NCBI GenBank assembly: GCA_043806415.1
Contig: JAZDHB010000094.1
Coordinates: forward strand, 1 to 19,194
Length of the DNA stretch: 19,194 bases
Origin: CAIXYX01 sp043806415
GTDB taxonomy: Archaea; Micrarchaeota; Micrarchaeia; Anstonellales; Anstonellaceae
Direction: 5' to 3'
In this document: one piece after another, positions 13,289 through 19,194 of the stretch
Numbering within the stretch: the stretch's first letter is position 1
How the letters are laid out: each line of letters begins with the position of its first letter
Translations under genes and position numbers: made by a program
The notes under the pieces: generated by a model
What the model saw: the letters and a program-made list of their open reading frames with translations, nothing else
What the model was told of the DNA's origin: nothing
Databases searched by the model: none

Positions 13289-14926
13289 ATGAAGCTTATG
13301 ACGCGCGCCCGACACAGCGAACCGGAAGGCCCAGGCAAAGAACGGACGGCCCTAGTGGCGCTTTTCCTGCTCGCCGGCGCGCTGCTCGCGCCCCCGGCCT
13401 GGGCCGCGGCATCCACGGCACCAGTCAGCGTGAATCTCTTATTCTCGGTGAGCGACTCGGAAGGCCATGCCGTGCCCGACACGATGATCGTCGTGAACTA
13501 CCAGACGGACGGCAACCGCTCGGAACTGGACGGCGTCCGCCAGGGATTCAGCGACGTCGCGGGCTCGGTGCGCACCAGCCTCTTCTTCGCCCCCAACGTC
13601 ACGCCCCCGCAATACGCGTACGCGAGCGCGTACACCCCATTCTGGTCGTCGGACCGCGTCACCCTGCGGATCCCCGAAACCGGTACGGGGGGGGCGGAGG
13701 CGAACTTCACCTTGCCGCTGGCATTGGACACGTACCGCCTGAACGTGGAAAAAGACGGGCTGCCCCTCCCCGAGGTGAACGTGCGCCTTTTCGAGCCGAT
13801 GTTCGCCTCCAAGAGGACCGACCAGGACGGGGTCGCCCAGTTCCGCCTCCCCCGCGGCGGGCGCGTGCACGGCGATGTGGAATATGCCGGCTTCGTGCAG
13901 GAATTCGAGTTCGGAACGCCCAGCCAAGGCCCCGGCGCGCTCGGGACGCCCGACCAAACCAACCCCGACATCGAGACCAACCGAAGCACCGGAACCGAAC
14001 CGAGCGCCCGGACCGCCAACGCAAGCGGGCCGCAGGCTCCCAGCCGGACCGAAAATCTCCCGCAGGTCTTCAACCAGACGATTAGCATCCCGTTCGAGAA
14101 CCCGGTCTTCTCCGTGGCCAACGACAGCCGGACGTTCTCGGTGCAGATGTTCGACAGCGCAAGGAACCTGCTTGCCATCAAGCCCTTCAACGTGAGCGCC
14201 CCGGGAGTCGAGGACACTTATTTCAGCGACAGCAACGGCATCATCTACCTGCGGGACGTCCCGTACGATTCCCTGGACCTGACCTGGTTCCTCAACAACA
14301 TCACGTACAATGCGACCATCGACACCCGCAACCCGCCCGCGAGGATCGACACGCCCGTGCTCCTGACCATCCAGCCCCCCGACATCGCTTCGCTGGGCGA
14401 CGACTGCTACCGCATCCGCATCAACATCACCGATCCGAGGCCGGACGCGATCGAGCAAGTGGTGGCGAAAGCCAAGGACAGCCAGGACCAGCTGCCGTTC
14501 ATCATGGAAAGCAGCCAGGCCTCGAACGACAGCCTCGATTTCCAGCGCATCCTCTGCGTGGTGGAAGACACGCAGTTCTACATCACCGCCGCGAACCAGT
14601 ACGAGGAAACCTCGATGCAGATCCAGCTGCTCAAGAACAACAAGCGCCCGGACGCCACGCCGTCCGTGGCCTTCGTCGTCGACCGCGTGCCCCCGGTGGA
14701 GCGCAAGAGCATCGAGAGCAAGCAGAACGCCGAATACGCGGTCATCCTCGGCGAGCTGCTGGCCATCCTCCTCGTGATCTATATCATCCTCCGCTTCAAG
14801 AACGTCGTGGCTTATTACCTGCAGATCGTGGTCCGGACCGCCTACTTCTTCCTGCATAACGCCAGGGCCCGCCGCAAGAAAGGGGACGAACCAACAGAGC
14901 CCAAACCGCCCGGGGCGGCATTCTGA
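13289..14926 (+). CDS. Secreted, single-TM surface protein with Ig-like repeats and many N-glycosylation sequons
   Basis: A 545-residue protein I do not assign to a named family. It has a hydrophobic signal segment (residues ~21-40, ending PAWAA). The ectodomain of about 440 residues is beta-rich, with two stretches resembling carboxypeptidase-regulatory/CNA-B-like folds (a region around VSDSEGHAVPDTMIVVNY, and VEKDGLPLPEVNVRLFEP then TDQDGVAQFRLPRGG), then a Thr/Ser/Pro-rich linker (~210-255). A C-terminal TM helix lies at about 482-501, followed by a 44-residue tail containing NARARRKKGD. I count eleven NxS/T sequons, all in the ectodomain, fitting archaeal N-glycosylation. Only a few cysteines are present. 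The start is supported by a TATA box 24-25 bp upstream. It could be an adhesin or part of an envelope complex; function unknown. Confidence 0.8.
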   Translation: MKLMTRARHSEPEGPGKERTALVALFLLAGALLAPPAWAAASTAPVSVNLLFSVSDSEGHAVPDTMIVVNYQTDGNRSELDGVRQGFSDVAGSVRTSLFFAPNVTPPQYAYASAYTPFWSSDRVTLRIPETGTGGAEANFTLPLALDTYRLNVEKDGLPLPEVNVRLFEPMFASKRTDQDGVAQFRLPRGGRVHGDVEYAGFVQEFEFGTPSQGPGALGTPDQTNPDIETNRSTGTEPSARTANASGPQAPSRTENLPQVFNQTISIPFENPVFSVANDSRTFSVQMFDSARNLLAIKPFNVSAPGVEDTYFSDSNGIIYLRDVPYDSLDLTWFLNNITYNATIDTRNPPARIDTPVLLTIQPPDIASLGDDCYRIRINITDPRPDAIEQVVAKAKDSQDQLPFIMESSQASNDSLDFQRILCVVEDTQFYITAANQYEETSMQIQLLKNNKRPDATPSVAFVVDRVPPVERKSIESKQNAEYAVILGELLAILLVIYIILRFKNVVAYYLQIVVRTAYFFLHNARARRKKGDEPTEPKPPGAAF

Positions 14927-14995
14927 AACACGATTTGCGGGCGTCAAAAGCCGGCGCCGAGGCGCGAGCCGGACACCGGACGGGCCGGATATATG

Positions 14996-15003
14996 TTTAA
15001 ATA
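14996..15003 (+). promoter_or_regulatory. TATA box of the regulator-grpE-dnaK unit
   Basis: TTTAAATA is centred 26-27 bp upstream of ATG 15026, predicting a leaderless start for the winged-helix gene. The adjoining ATATATGTTTAAATAG is AT-rich in an otherwise GC-rich gap. A regulator could bind here, but I see no clear inverted repeat. Confidence 0.6.
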
Positions 15004-15025
15004 GTTTGACCCCTAAAATGTTAAT

Positions 15026-15613
15026 ATGATATTGACAATTATCCGCGCCCGGGGGGCGCCCGTCCAAAAGGAGCGCGAGGACGAGCTGGAATCCTTCTGC
15101 CGCGCCATGAACATCATCAGCCGCCGCGACATGGACGGCACGGTCATGGTGGTGTTCCGTTCCATCCTCACCAAAGGACGGGCGCAGCCGGTCGGCAGCT
15201 CCGAACTGGCCGACTTCACCCACCTTAACCGGGTGACGATCATCCATCACCTCCAACGCCTCCAGGCGATGGGCCTCGTGGAGCACACGGAGCGCAAATA
15301 CCTCCTGCGCGTGAGCGCCCTCTCCGAGGCAGTGGAGCGGATGCGCGAGGAGATGCTCGAATCGTTCAAGGAAGCCGAAGAGATGGCCGGACGCCTGGAC
15401 CGGGAATTCATGCTCGACGCGCCGCTGATGGGCCGCTCCGAAACCAGCCCCCGGAGGCTCGCGAAAGAGGCAAGGACCGTGGGAGCGAGCGCGCCGGCCG
15501 GCCATGCCGCCCTTGCAACGGCTCGCAAACGGGGGGAGGAACCCCCCGCCCTGATTTCGGCTTCCCGCGACCGGAGGCCCCGGCCGCCGAGCCCGAAGAA
15601 ACGCGAACTGTGA
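15026..15613 (+). CDS. Winged-helix transcriptional regulator heading the grpE-dnaK operon
   Basis: A 195-residue predicted DNA-binding protein. An ArsR/MarR-like winged helix spans about residues 38-96: SSELADFTHLNRVTIIHHLQRLQAMGLVEHTERKYLLRV, with the recognition helix near NRVTIIHHLQRL. A charged helix, probably a coiled-coil dimerisation segment, follows (SEAVERMREEMLESFKEAEEMAGRL, about 100-124). The last ~65 residues are Arg/Pro/Ala-rich and look disordered. ATG 15026 sits at the predicted leaderless transcription start. The gene ends 9 nt before grpE, so it probably shares the chaperone transcript and may autoregulate it as a heat-shock regulator. That is inferred from position; archaeal heat-shock regulators such as Phr are also winged-helix proteins, but I cannot claim orthology. 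Confidence 0.75.
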   Translation: MILTIIRARGAPVQKEREDELESFCRAMNIISRRDMDGTVMVVFRSILTKGRAQPVGSSELADFTHLNRVTIIHHLQRLQAMGLVEHTERKYLLRVSALSEAVERMREEMLESFKEAEEMAGRLDREFMLDAPLMGRSETSPRRLAKEARTVGASAPAGHAALATARKRGEEPPALISASRDRRPRPPSPKKREL

Positions 15614-15622
15614 GGTTTTCAA

Positions 15623-16348
15623 GTGGACAGGACAGACCCCCAACACCTAGATGCGGCCCAGAAGCAAGACGCGGATTCCGACCGGGCGGCCGAACCGGAA
15701 AAAATCGGATCGGAAGGCGAAGAAAAAGACGGGCAGGCCAACGGAGGGAACGGGCCTGCAGCCGGAGAAAAAGAAGGACCGGTGCCCGAGAAAAACGAAA
15801 AGGCCGAAATTCTCATGTTGCACAAAAAAGTCGGCGAATACGAGGACGACCTCAGGCGGCTCGCCGCCGAATTCGACAATTACAAGAAGCGCGTGGAGAA
15901 GGAGAAACGCGCCGCGCGCCTGCAGGGCAAGGCCGAGGCGCTCGCCCCGTTCCTGGACATGGAGGACGCGTTCGAGCAGGCGCTCGCGCACGCCGACAAG
16001 GGGATGGGAGCAAATGCGGCGGACCGGCAGGGGGCAGATCGGCCCGTCCGCGAAGGCCTCGGGCTCCTGCACCGCAAGCTGCAAGCCGTATTCGCGGCCG
16101 ACGGCGTGAAGGAGATCCGCTGCGACGGGCTGCCGGACCACGCCCGCCACGAGGTCATGCTCCAGACGGACGGCCACCCGGCCGGCCACATCGCGCAGGT
16201 TTTCCGGAAAGGCTATGAGATGGACGGATACGTGCTCCGGCATGCGCAGGTGGCCGTTTTCTCCGAAAGGAAAAAGGAGGCGCAGAAACCGGAATCTGAA
16301 AAGGAGCGGAAGGAAAAAAACAACGGAAACGAGGAAGGAAGAGCATGA
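15623..16348 (+). CDS. grpE: GrpE nucleotide-exchange factor for DnaK
   Basis: Co-chaperone that releases ADP from DnaK. The protein is 241 residues, starting with GTG preceded by GAGG near the end of the regulator gene; this is the only non-ATG start I chose. The first ~60 residues are Asp/Glu/Lys/Gly-rich and disordered. The long helix is EILMLHKKVGEYEDDLRRLAAEFDNYKKRVEKEK (~62-95), with the family signature AEFDNYKKR. The beta domain includes EVMLQTDGHPAGHIAQVFRKGYEMDGYVLRHAQVAV, matching the usual V..V..KGY...R.LRPA.V.V pattern. A 15-residue Gly/Ala/Asp insertion lies between the dimer helices. The C terminus is a Lys/Glu tail. Adjacent to DnaK as usual, but separated from it by an 87-residue gene. 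Confidence 0.92.
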   Translation: MDRTDPQHLDAAQKQDADSDRAAEPEKIGSEGEEKDGQANGGNGPAAGEKEGPVPEKNEKAEILMLHKKVGEYEDDLRRLAAEFDNYKKRVEKEKRAARLQGKAEALAPFLDMEDAFEQALAHADKGMGANAADRQGADRPVREGLGLLHRKLQAVFAADGVKEIRCDGLPDHARHEVMLQTDGHPAGHIAQVFRKGYEMDGYVLRHAQVAVFSERKKEAQKPESEKERKEKNNGNEEGRA

Positions 16349-16374
16349 ACGCATCCGGATAGGAAGGGATTTCC

Positions 16375-16638
16375 ATGACCGTGCAGAAAACCATCATGAG
16401 GCGTCTGAACCCAGAAGAGCTCTTGACGCTCCAATGCGAGATCACGACAGGCGCATCGCCTACCGTGGAAGGAAAATACTTTTCAGTGGAGGAATGCCTC
16501 GAGAAGCTCGACCTGATCGCGGGGCATGCCCGAACTTACCAAGATCCGAATGCCGTGGCCATCATCCAGGAAATCGCCGGTTCGCCGCGCGAGGAGTGGC
16601 TCGTCGAGCGGGCGAAGAAGCATCTGGAAAGCATCTGA
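16375..16638 (+). CDS. Uncharacterised 87-residue protein between grpE and dnaK
   Basis: A small soluble protein I do not recognise. Predicted layout: helix (RRLNPEELLTLQCEI), a short turn with GASPTVEGKYF, helix (SVEECLEKLDLIAGHARTY), helix (NAVAIIQEIAG), then helix (REEWLVERAKKHLESI). It is acidic and helical with a single Cys, no signal peptide and no zinc motif. ATG 16375 follows AGGAAGGG with good spacing, 26 nt after the grpE stop and 71 nt before dnaK, so it is probably translated from the chaperone mRNA. Codon use matches its neighbours, arguing for a real gene. A co-chaperone or regulator role is only suggested by position. Confidence 0.7.
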   Translation: MTVQKTIMRRLNPEELLTLQCEITTGASPTVEGKYFSVEECLEKLDLIAGHARTYQDPNAVAIIQEIAGSPREEWLVERAKKHLESI

Positions 16639-16709
16639 AAACAAGCAGAGAATCAAAAGAACCTGAAGAATCCAGAGAATATTTGAAAACATGTTCAAGG
16701 TGATGTATT

Positions 16710-18626
16710 ATGGCAACTGAGAAAATCATCGGAATCGATCTGGGCACGAGCAATTCAGCCGCAGCCGTCCTCGAAGGAGGCCGGCCGGTCATCATCCCGT
16801 CCGCGGAAGGAGCTTCGCTCTATGGCAAGGCGTTCCCGTCCTACGTCGCATTCGGCAAGGATGGCGCCCGCCTCGTGGGCGAGCCGGCGCGCCGGCAGGC
16901 CGTCTCCAATCCGGAAGGCACGGCCTATGCGTTCAAGCGCAAGATGGGCACGGATTACAAGTACGCCCTGCAAGGCAAGGAATACAAGCCGCAGGACCTG
17001 TCGGCCATGCTGCTGGCCAAGATAAAACAGGATGCGGAGAGCTTCCTGGGCGTGCCGATCCGCAAGGCAGTCATCACGGTGCCGGCCTATTTCAACGACA
17101 ACCAGCGGCAGGCCACCAAGGATGCGGGCGAGATCGCGGGCCTGGAAGTGGTGCGCCTGGTGAACGAGCCGACGGCCGCTTCCATGGCCTACGGGCTGGA
17201 CAAGAGCGCCGCCGAGCAGCGCATTCTGGTGTTCGACCTGGGCGGCGGAACGCTGGACGTCACCATCATGGAGTTCGGGGGCGGCGTGTTCGAGGTGAAA
17301 TCCACCTCGGGCGACACGCAGCTGGGCGGCACCGACATGGACAACGCCATCCTCGACTATTTGGTGGGCGTGTTCCTGCACGAGACGGGGATTAACATCC
17401 AGAGCGACCGCACGGCCATGCAGCGCATGCGCGAGGCGGGCGAGAAGGCCAAGATCGAGCTGTCCACCACGATGGAGAGCGAGATCAACCTGCCCTTCCT
17501 CTCCGCCGACAAGAACGGGCCCAAGCATTTCGTGCACAAGCTCACGCGCGCGAAGCTGGAGGAGATCATCGACCCCATCGTGCAGCGCTGCTCCAATCCC
17601 GTGAAGAGCGCGCTCTCCGACGCCAAGATGACGGCCGACAACATCCACAAGGTGATCCTGGTGGGCGGGCCGACCCGCATGCCCATCGTGCAGAAATTCG
17701 TGGAAGGGATGCTGGGCAAGAAGGTGGAGCGCGGCGTGGACCCGATGGAATGCGTGGCATTGGGCGCCGCCATCCAGGCCGGCGTGCTGGCCGGCGAAGT
17801 GAAGGACGTGCTGCTGCTGGACGTGACCCCGCTCTCGCTGGGCATCGAGACGCTGGGCGGCGTGTTCACCAAATTGATCGATCGGAATACGACCATCCCG
17901 ACCAAGAAATCGCAGGTCTTCTCCACGGCCGCCGACAACCAGACCGCGGTGGAGATCAAGGTGTTCCAAGGCGAGCGCACCATGGCCGCGGACAACGTCG
18001 AGCTGGGCCGCTTCTCGCTCGTGGGCATCCCCCCCTCGCCGCGCGGCATGCCCCAGGTGGAGGTGGCCTTCGATATCGACGCGAACGGCATCCTGCACGT
18101 GACGGCCACCGACAAGGGCACGAACAAGGAGCAGAAGATGAAGATCGTCGCGCCGCACAAGATGGACAAGGCCGAGATCGAGAACAAGATGAAGGACGCC
18201 GAGAAATACGCCGAAGAGGACAAGCGCAAGAAAGAGGAGGCCGAGACGCTCAACGAGGGCGAGATGACGGCCTACTCGGCCGAGAAGACCTTGAAGGAAT
18301 TCGGCGAGAAGGTTTCGGCGGACGTCAAGAAAGAGATCGAGGAAAAACTCACCGCCCTCAAGTCGGCCAACGCCAGGAAGGACATCCCGGCCGTGAAGCA
18401 GGCGCTCTCGGACTTGCAGGCCTCGCTCCAGAAAATCGGCGAGGAAATCTACAAGAAGAGCGGGACCGGCGCGGGAGGCACCGGAGACGCCGGCACCGGC
18501 GGCTCGGGAAATGACAACGCAGGCGCCTCCGGCTCGCAGGGCGGCTTCCCGCCCGGCTTCGGCGCGGGCGGCAGCGGCGGCTCGGGCAGCGACCAGCCCA
18601 TCGACGCGAAATTCACGAAGAAGTGA
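16710..18626 (+). CDS. dnaK: Molecular chaperone DnaK (Hsp70)
   Basis: ATP-dependent Hsp70, 638 residues, full length. ATPase domain ~1-370: phosphate-1 IGIDLGTSNSAAAV, phosphate-2 VFDLGGGTLDVTIMEFGGG, adenosine motif VILVGGPTRMPIVQKFVEG. The linker DVLLLDVTPLSLGIETLGG leads into the substrate-binding domain (~380-500). The helical lid covers ~500-590, and a Gly/Ser/Thr-rich tail ends DAKFTKK. The N-terminal domain is of the short type found in Gram-positive bacteria and archaea: the region around KMGTDYKYALQGKEYKPQDLSAMLL lacks the extra ~23 residues seen in proteobacterial DnaK. ATG 16710 follows AAGGTGATG. DnaJ is not next to it in the window. Archaeal hsp70 genes are generally considered acquired from bacteria. 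Confidence 0.97.
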   Translation: MATEKIIGIDLGTSNSAAAVLEGGRPVIIPSAEGASLYGKAFPSYVAFGKDGARLVGEPARRQAVSNPEGTAYAFKRKMGTDYKYALQGKEYKPQDLSAMLLAKIKQDAESFLGVPIRKAVITVPAYFNDNQRQATKDAGEIAGLEVVRLVNEPTAASMAYGLDKSAAEQRILVFDLGGGTLDVTIMEFGGGVFEVKSTSGDTQLGGTDMDNAILDYLVGVFLHETGINIQSDRTAMQRMREAGEKAKIELSTTMESEINLPFLSADKNGPKHFVHKLTRAKLEEIIDPIVQRCSNPVKSALSDAKMTADNIHKVILVGGPTRMPIVQKFVEGMLGKKVERGVDPMECVALGAAIQAGVLAGEVKDVLLLDVTPLSLGIETLGGVFTKLIDRNTTIPTKKSQVFSTAADNQTAVEIKVFQGERTMAADNVELGRFSLVGIPPSPRGMPQVEVAFDIDANGILHVTATDKGTNKEQKMKIVAPHKMDKAEIENKMKDAEKYAEEDKRKKEEAETLNEGEMTAYSAEKTLKEFGEKVSADVKKEIEEKLTALKSANARKDIPAVKQALSDLQASLQKIGEEIYKKSGTGAGGTGDAGTGGSGNDNAGASGSQGGFPPGFGAGGSGGSGSDQPIDAKFTKK

Positions 18627-18671
18627 GATAAACGGGACATGGGAATAAAAAATAAAGAGCACGAACGAAAC

Positions 18672-18679
18672 GAGGTGAT
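18672..18679 (+). promoter_or_regulatory. Shine-Dalgarno deciding the start of the 59-residue ORF
   Basis: GAGGTGAT lies five to six nt upstream of ATG 18683, a near-perfect ribosome binding site. An AATAAAAAATAAAG tract (18644-18657) upstream could be its TATA box, placing the transcription start just before this site. Confidence 0.55.
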
Positions 18680-18682
18680 TCG

Positions 18683-18862
18683 ATGGAAATTGAACGGAAG
18701 ATAATCATGGAATTCTACGACAAGAAGGGCACGAGATTTCGAAAGCTGATGGGAGAGGATACTAGGAAAATCACGTTCCGAAAAGGAAATATCCATATCG
18801 GATCGTCAGACGATTTCGAAATCGAGATTAACGAAAACGATTATGAACAAAAGCGTCTGTGA
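18683..18862 (+). CDS. Small uncharacterised protein, 59 residues
   Basis: A short ORF I do not recognise, encoding a highly charged protein with no TM segment or cysteine. It begins MEIERKIIMEFYDKKG and contains a probable beta segment (TRKITFRKGNIHIG) and an acidic stretch (DDFEIEIN). Support for its reality comes from the strong Shine-Dalgarno just upstream and from its 3' end overlapping the next gene by 20 nt if that gene starts at 18843. By hand count it has 72 G/C in 180 bases (40%), far below dnaK (one 60-base line has 42 G/C). Codons such as AAA, GAA, AGA, ATA and GAT dominate. Composition and position suggest it travelled with the downstream AlbA_2-like gene. Confidence 0.55.
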   Translation: MEIERKIIMEFYDKKGTRFRKLMGEDTRKITFRKGNIHIGSSDDFEIEINENDYEQKRL

Positions 18863-19194
18863 TGATATTTCCATGCCCCTCCACGAATCCGAAACCTGCG
18901 AATTGAAGCGTTCCAGCGCCGAGCTAGAGGAAGCATTAAAATCGATGGTGGCGATCCTCAACAAACATCAACAGGGAGAATTGTACTTCGGGATAAAAGA
19001 TAACGGAGAGGTGATAGGTCAAGACGTCTCCGACAAAACTCTTCGAGACATCGCTCAACTCGCGAATCAGAAGATTGAACCGAGAATATTCCCTGAGATA
19101 AACCAAGTGCGCCTTGAAGACAAAGACTGTATCCGCATCGAATTTCACGGTTTGCAAGCACCATACTTTTATGATGGAAGGGGATATCTGCGCA
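18843..19194 (+). CDS. AlbA_2/Schlafen-like domain protein, 3' end missing
   Basis: About 117 codons are visible before the window edge. The segment HESETCELKRSSAELEEAL, then MVAILNKHQQGELYFGIKDNGEVIGQDVS, matches the N-terminal AlbA_2 (Schlafen AlbA) domain: ESxxxExKxS, a helix, then a GxxxxGIxDxGxVxG strand-turn. DKTLRDIAQLANQKIEPRIFPEI and IRIEF follow as in that family. Such proteins are often annotated as putative transcriptional regulators or ATP-dependent helicase-related and are frequent in mobile or defence regions. ATG 18843 overlaps the 59-residue ORF; ATG 18873 (codon 11) is an equally possible start just before the domain. GC is low like its neighbour, suggesting transfer. The full length and any C-terminal domain are unknown. 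Confidence 0.75.
   Translation, partial: MNKSVCDDISMPLHESETCELKRSSAELEEALKSMVAILNKHQQGELYFGIKDNGEVIGQDVSDKTLRDIAQLANQKIEPRIFPEINQVRLEDKDCIRIEFHGLQAPYFYDGRGYLR

Noticed and set aside
14927..15025. tRNA or structured RNA in the gap before the regulator gene
   Set aside because: The gap contains GC-rich inverted segments (GCCGGC...GCCGG) but no cloverleaf or TTCGA-type T-loop; similar checks of 13190-13288 and 11072-11251 were also negative.
13439..15646. Open frame of about 735 codons on the minus strand across the surface-protein and regulator genes
   Set aside because: It spans two well-supported plus-strand genes and their promoter gap, and its translation is low-complexity Arg/Gly/His-rich with no fold signature.
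16755..18662. Open frame of about 635 codons antisense to dnaK
   Set aside because: It lies entirely opposite a clear DnaK gene; its His/Arg/Leu/Gly-rich translation has no recognisable domain. Long antisense frames are expected in GC-rich genes with strong codon bias.
18627..18682. Terminator after dnaK
   Set aside because: The plus strand here is A-rich, not T-rich, and has no hairpin; it is better read as a possible TATA region for the next small gene.

Overview
The window looks like a chromosomal segment of a GC-rich archaeon, probably a DPANN lineage such as a Micrarchaeota- or Diapherotrites-like organism; the lineage is an inference I cannot confirm without a tree. The archaeal signs are TATA boxes centred about 25-28 bp upstream of several first-gene start codons (leaderless transcription), an archaeal-type riboflavin synthase that resembles lumazine synthase, an archaeal-type RibB, a KaiC/RecA-like ATPase and a secreted membrane protein rich in N-glycosylation sequons. 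Bacterial-looking genes are mixed in: RibA (GTP cyclohydrolase II), bifunctional RibD, ScpA/ScpB and GrpE/DnaK.

Layout. 1-2422: a redox group made of a truncated MsrB and a flavodoxin-fold quinone reductase on the minus strand, divergent from a MenA-like UbiA prenyltransferase and a DoxX protein on the plus strand. One palindromic TATA box lies between the divergent pairs. 2466-2516: a perfect GC palindrome flanked by T-rich tracts on both strands, acting as a terminator between convergent units. 2546-5160 (minus): a polytopic membrane protein, a KaiC-like ATPase and an unrecognised 185-residue protein. 5281-10466 (minus): hisS followed by ribB-ribC-ribH-ribA-ribD, nearly the whole route from GTP and ribulose 5-phosphate to riboflavin. 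10580-11062: thioredoxin, followed by five tandem ~27-bp repeats and a second perfect-palindrome terminator. 11252-13157 (minus): scpA-scpB for SMC-condensin.

13289-14926 (plus) encodes a signal-peptide/one-TM surface protein. 15026-18626 (plus) is a chaperone operon: winged-helix regulator, GrpE, an unrecognised 87-residue protein, DnaK. After DnaK the base composition falls sharply (about 40% GC by hand count in the next small gene), where a 59-residue ORF overlaps the start of an AlbA_2/Schlafen-like gene cut by the window edge. This end looks acquired.

Translation signals fall into two classes. First genes of units lie directly at the expected transcription start. Internal genes carry GAGGT-type Shine-Dalgarno sequences or overlap their upstream neighbour. 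Many proteins carry Lys/Ala/Pro/Ser-rich disordered tails. No gap exceeds 300 bp; I saw no tRNA, rRNA, CRISPR array or insertion sequence.
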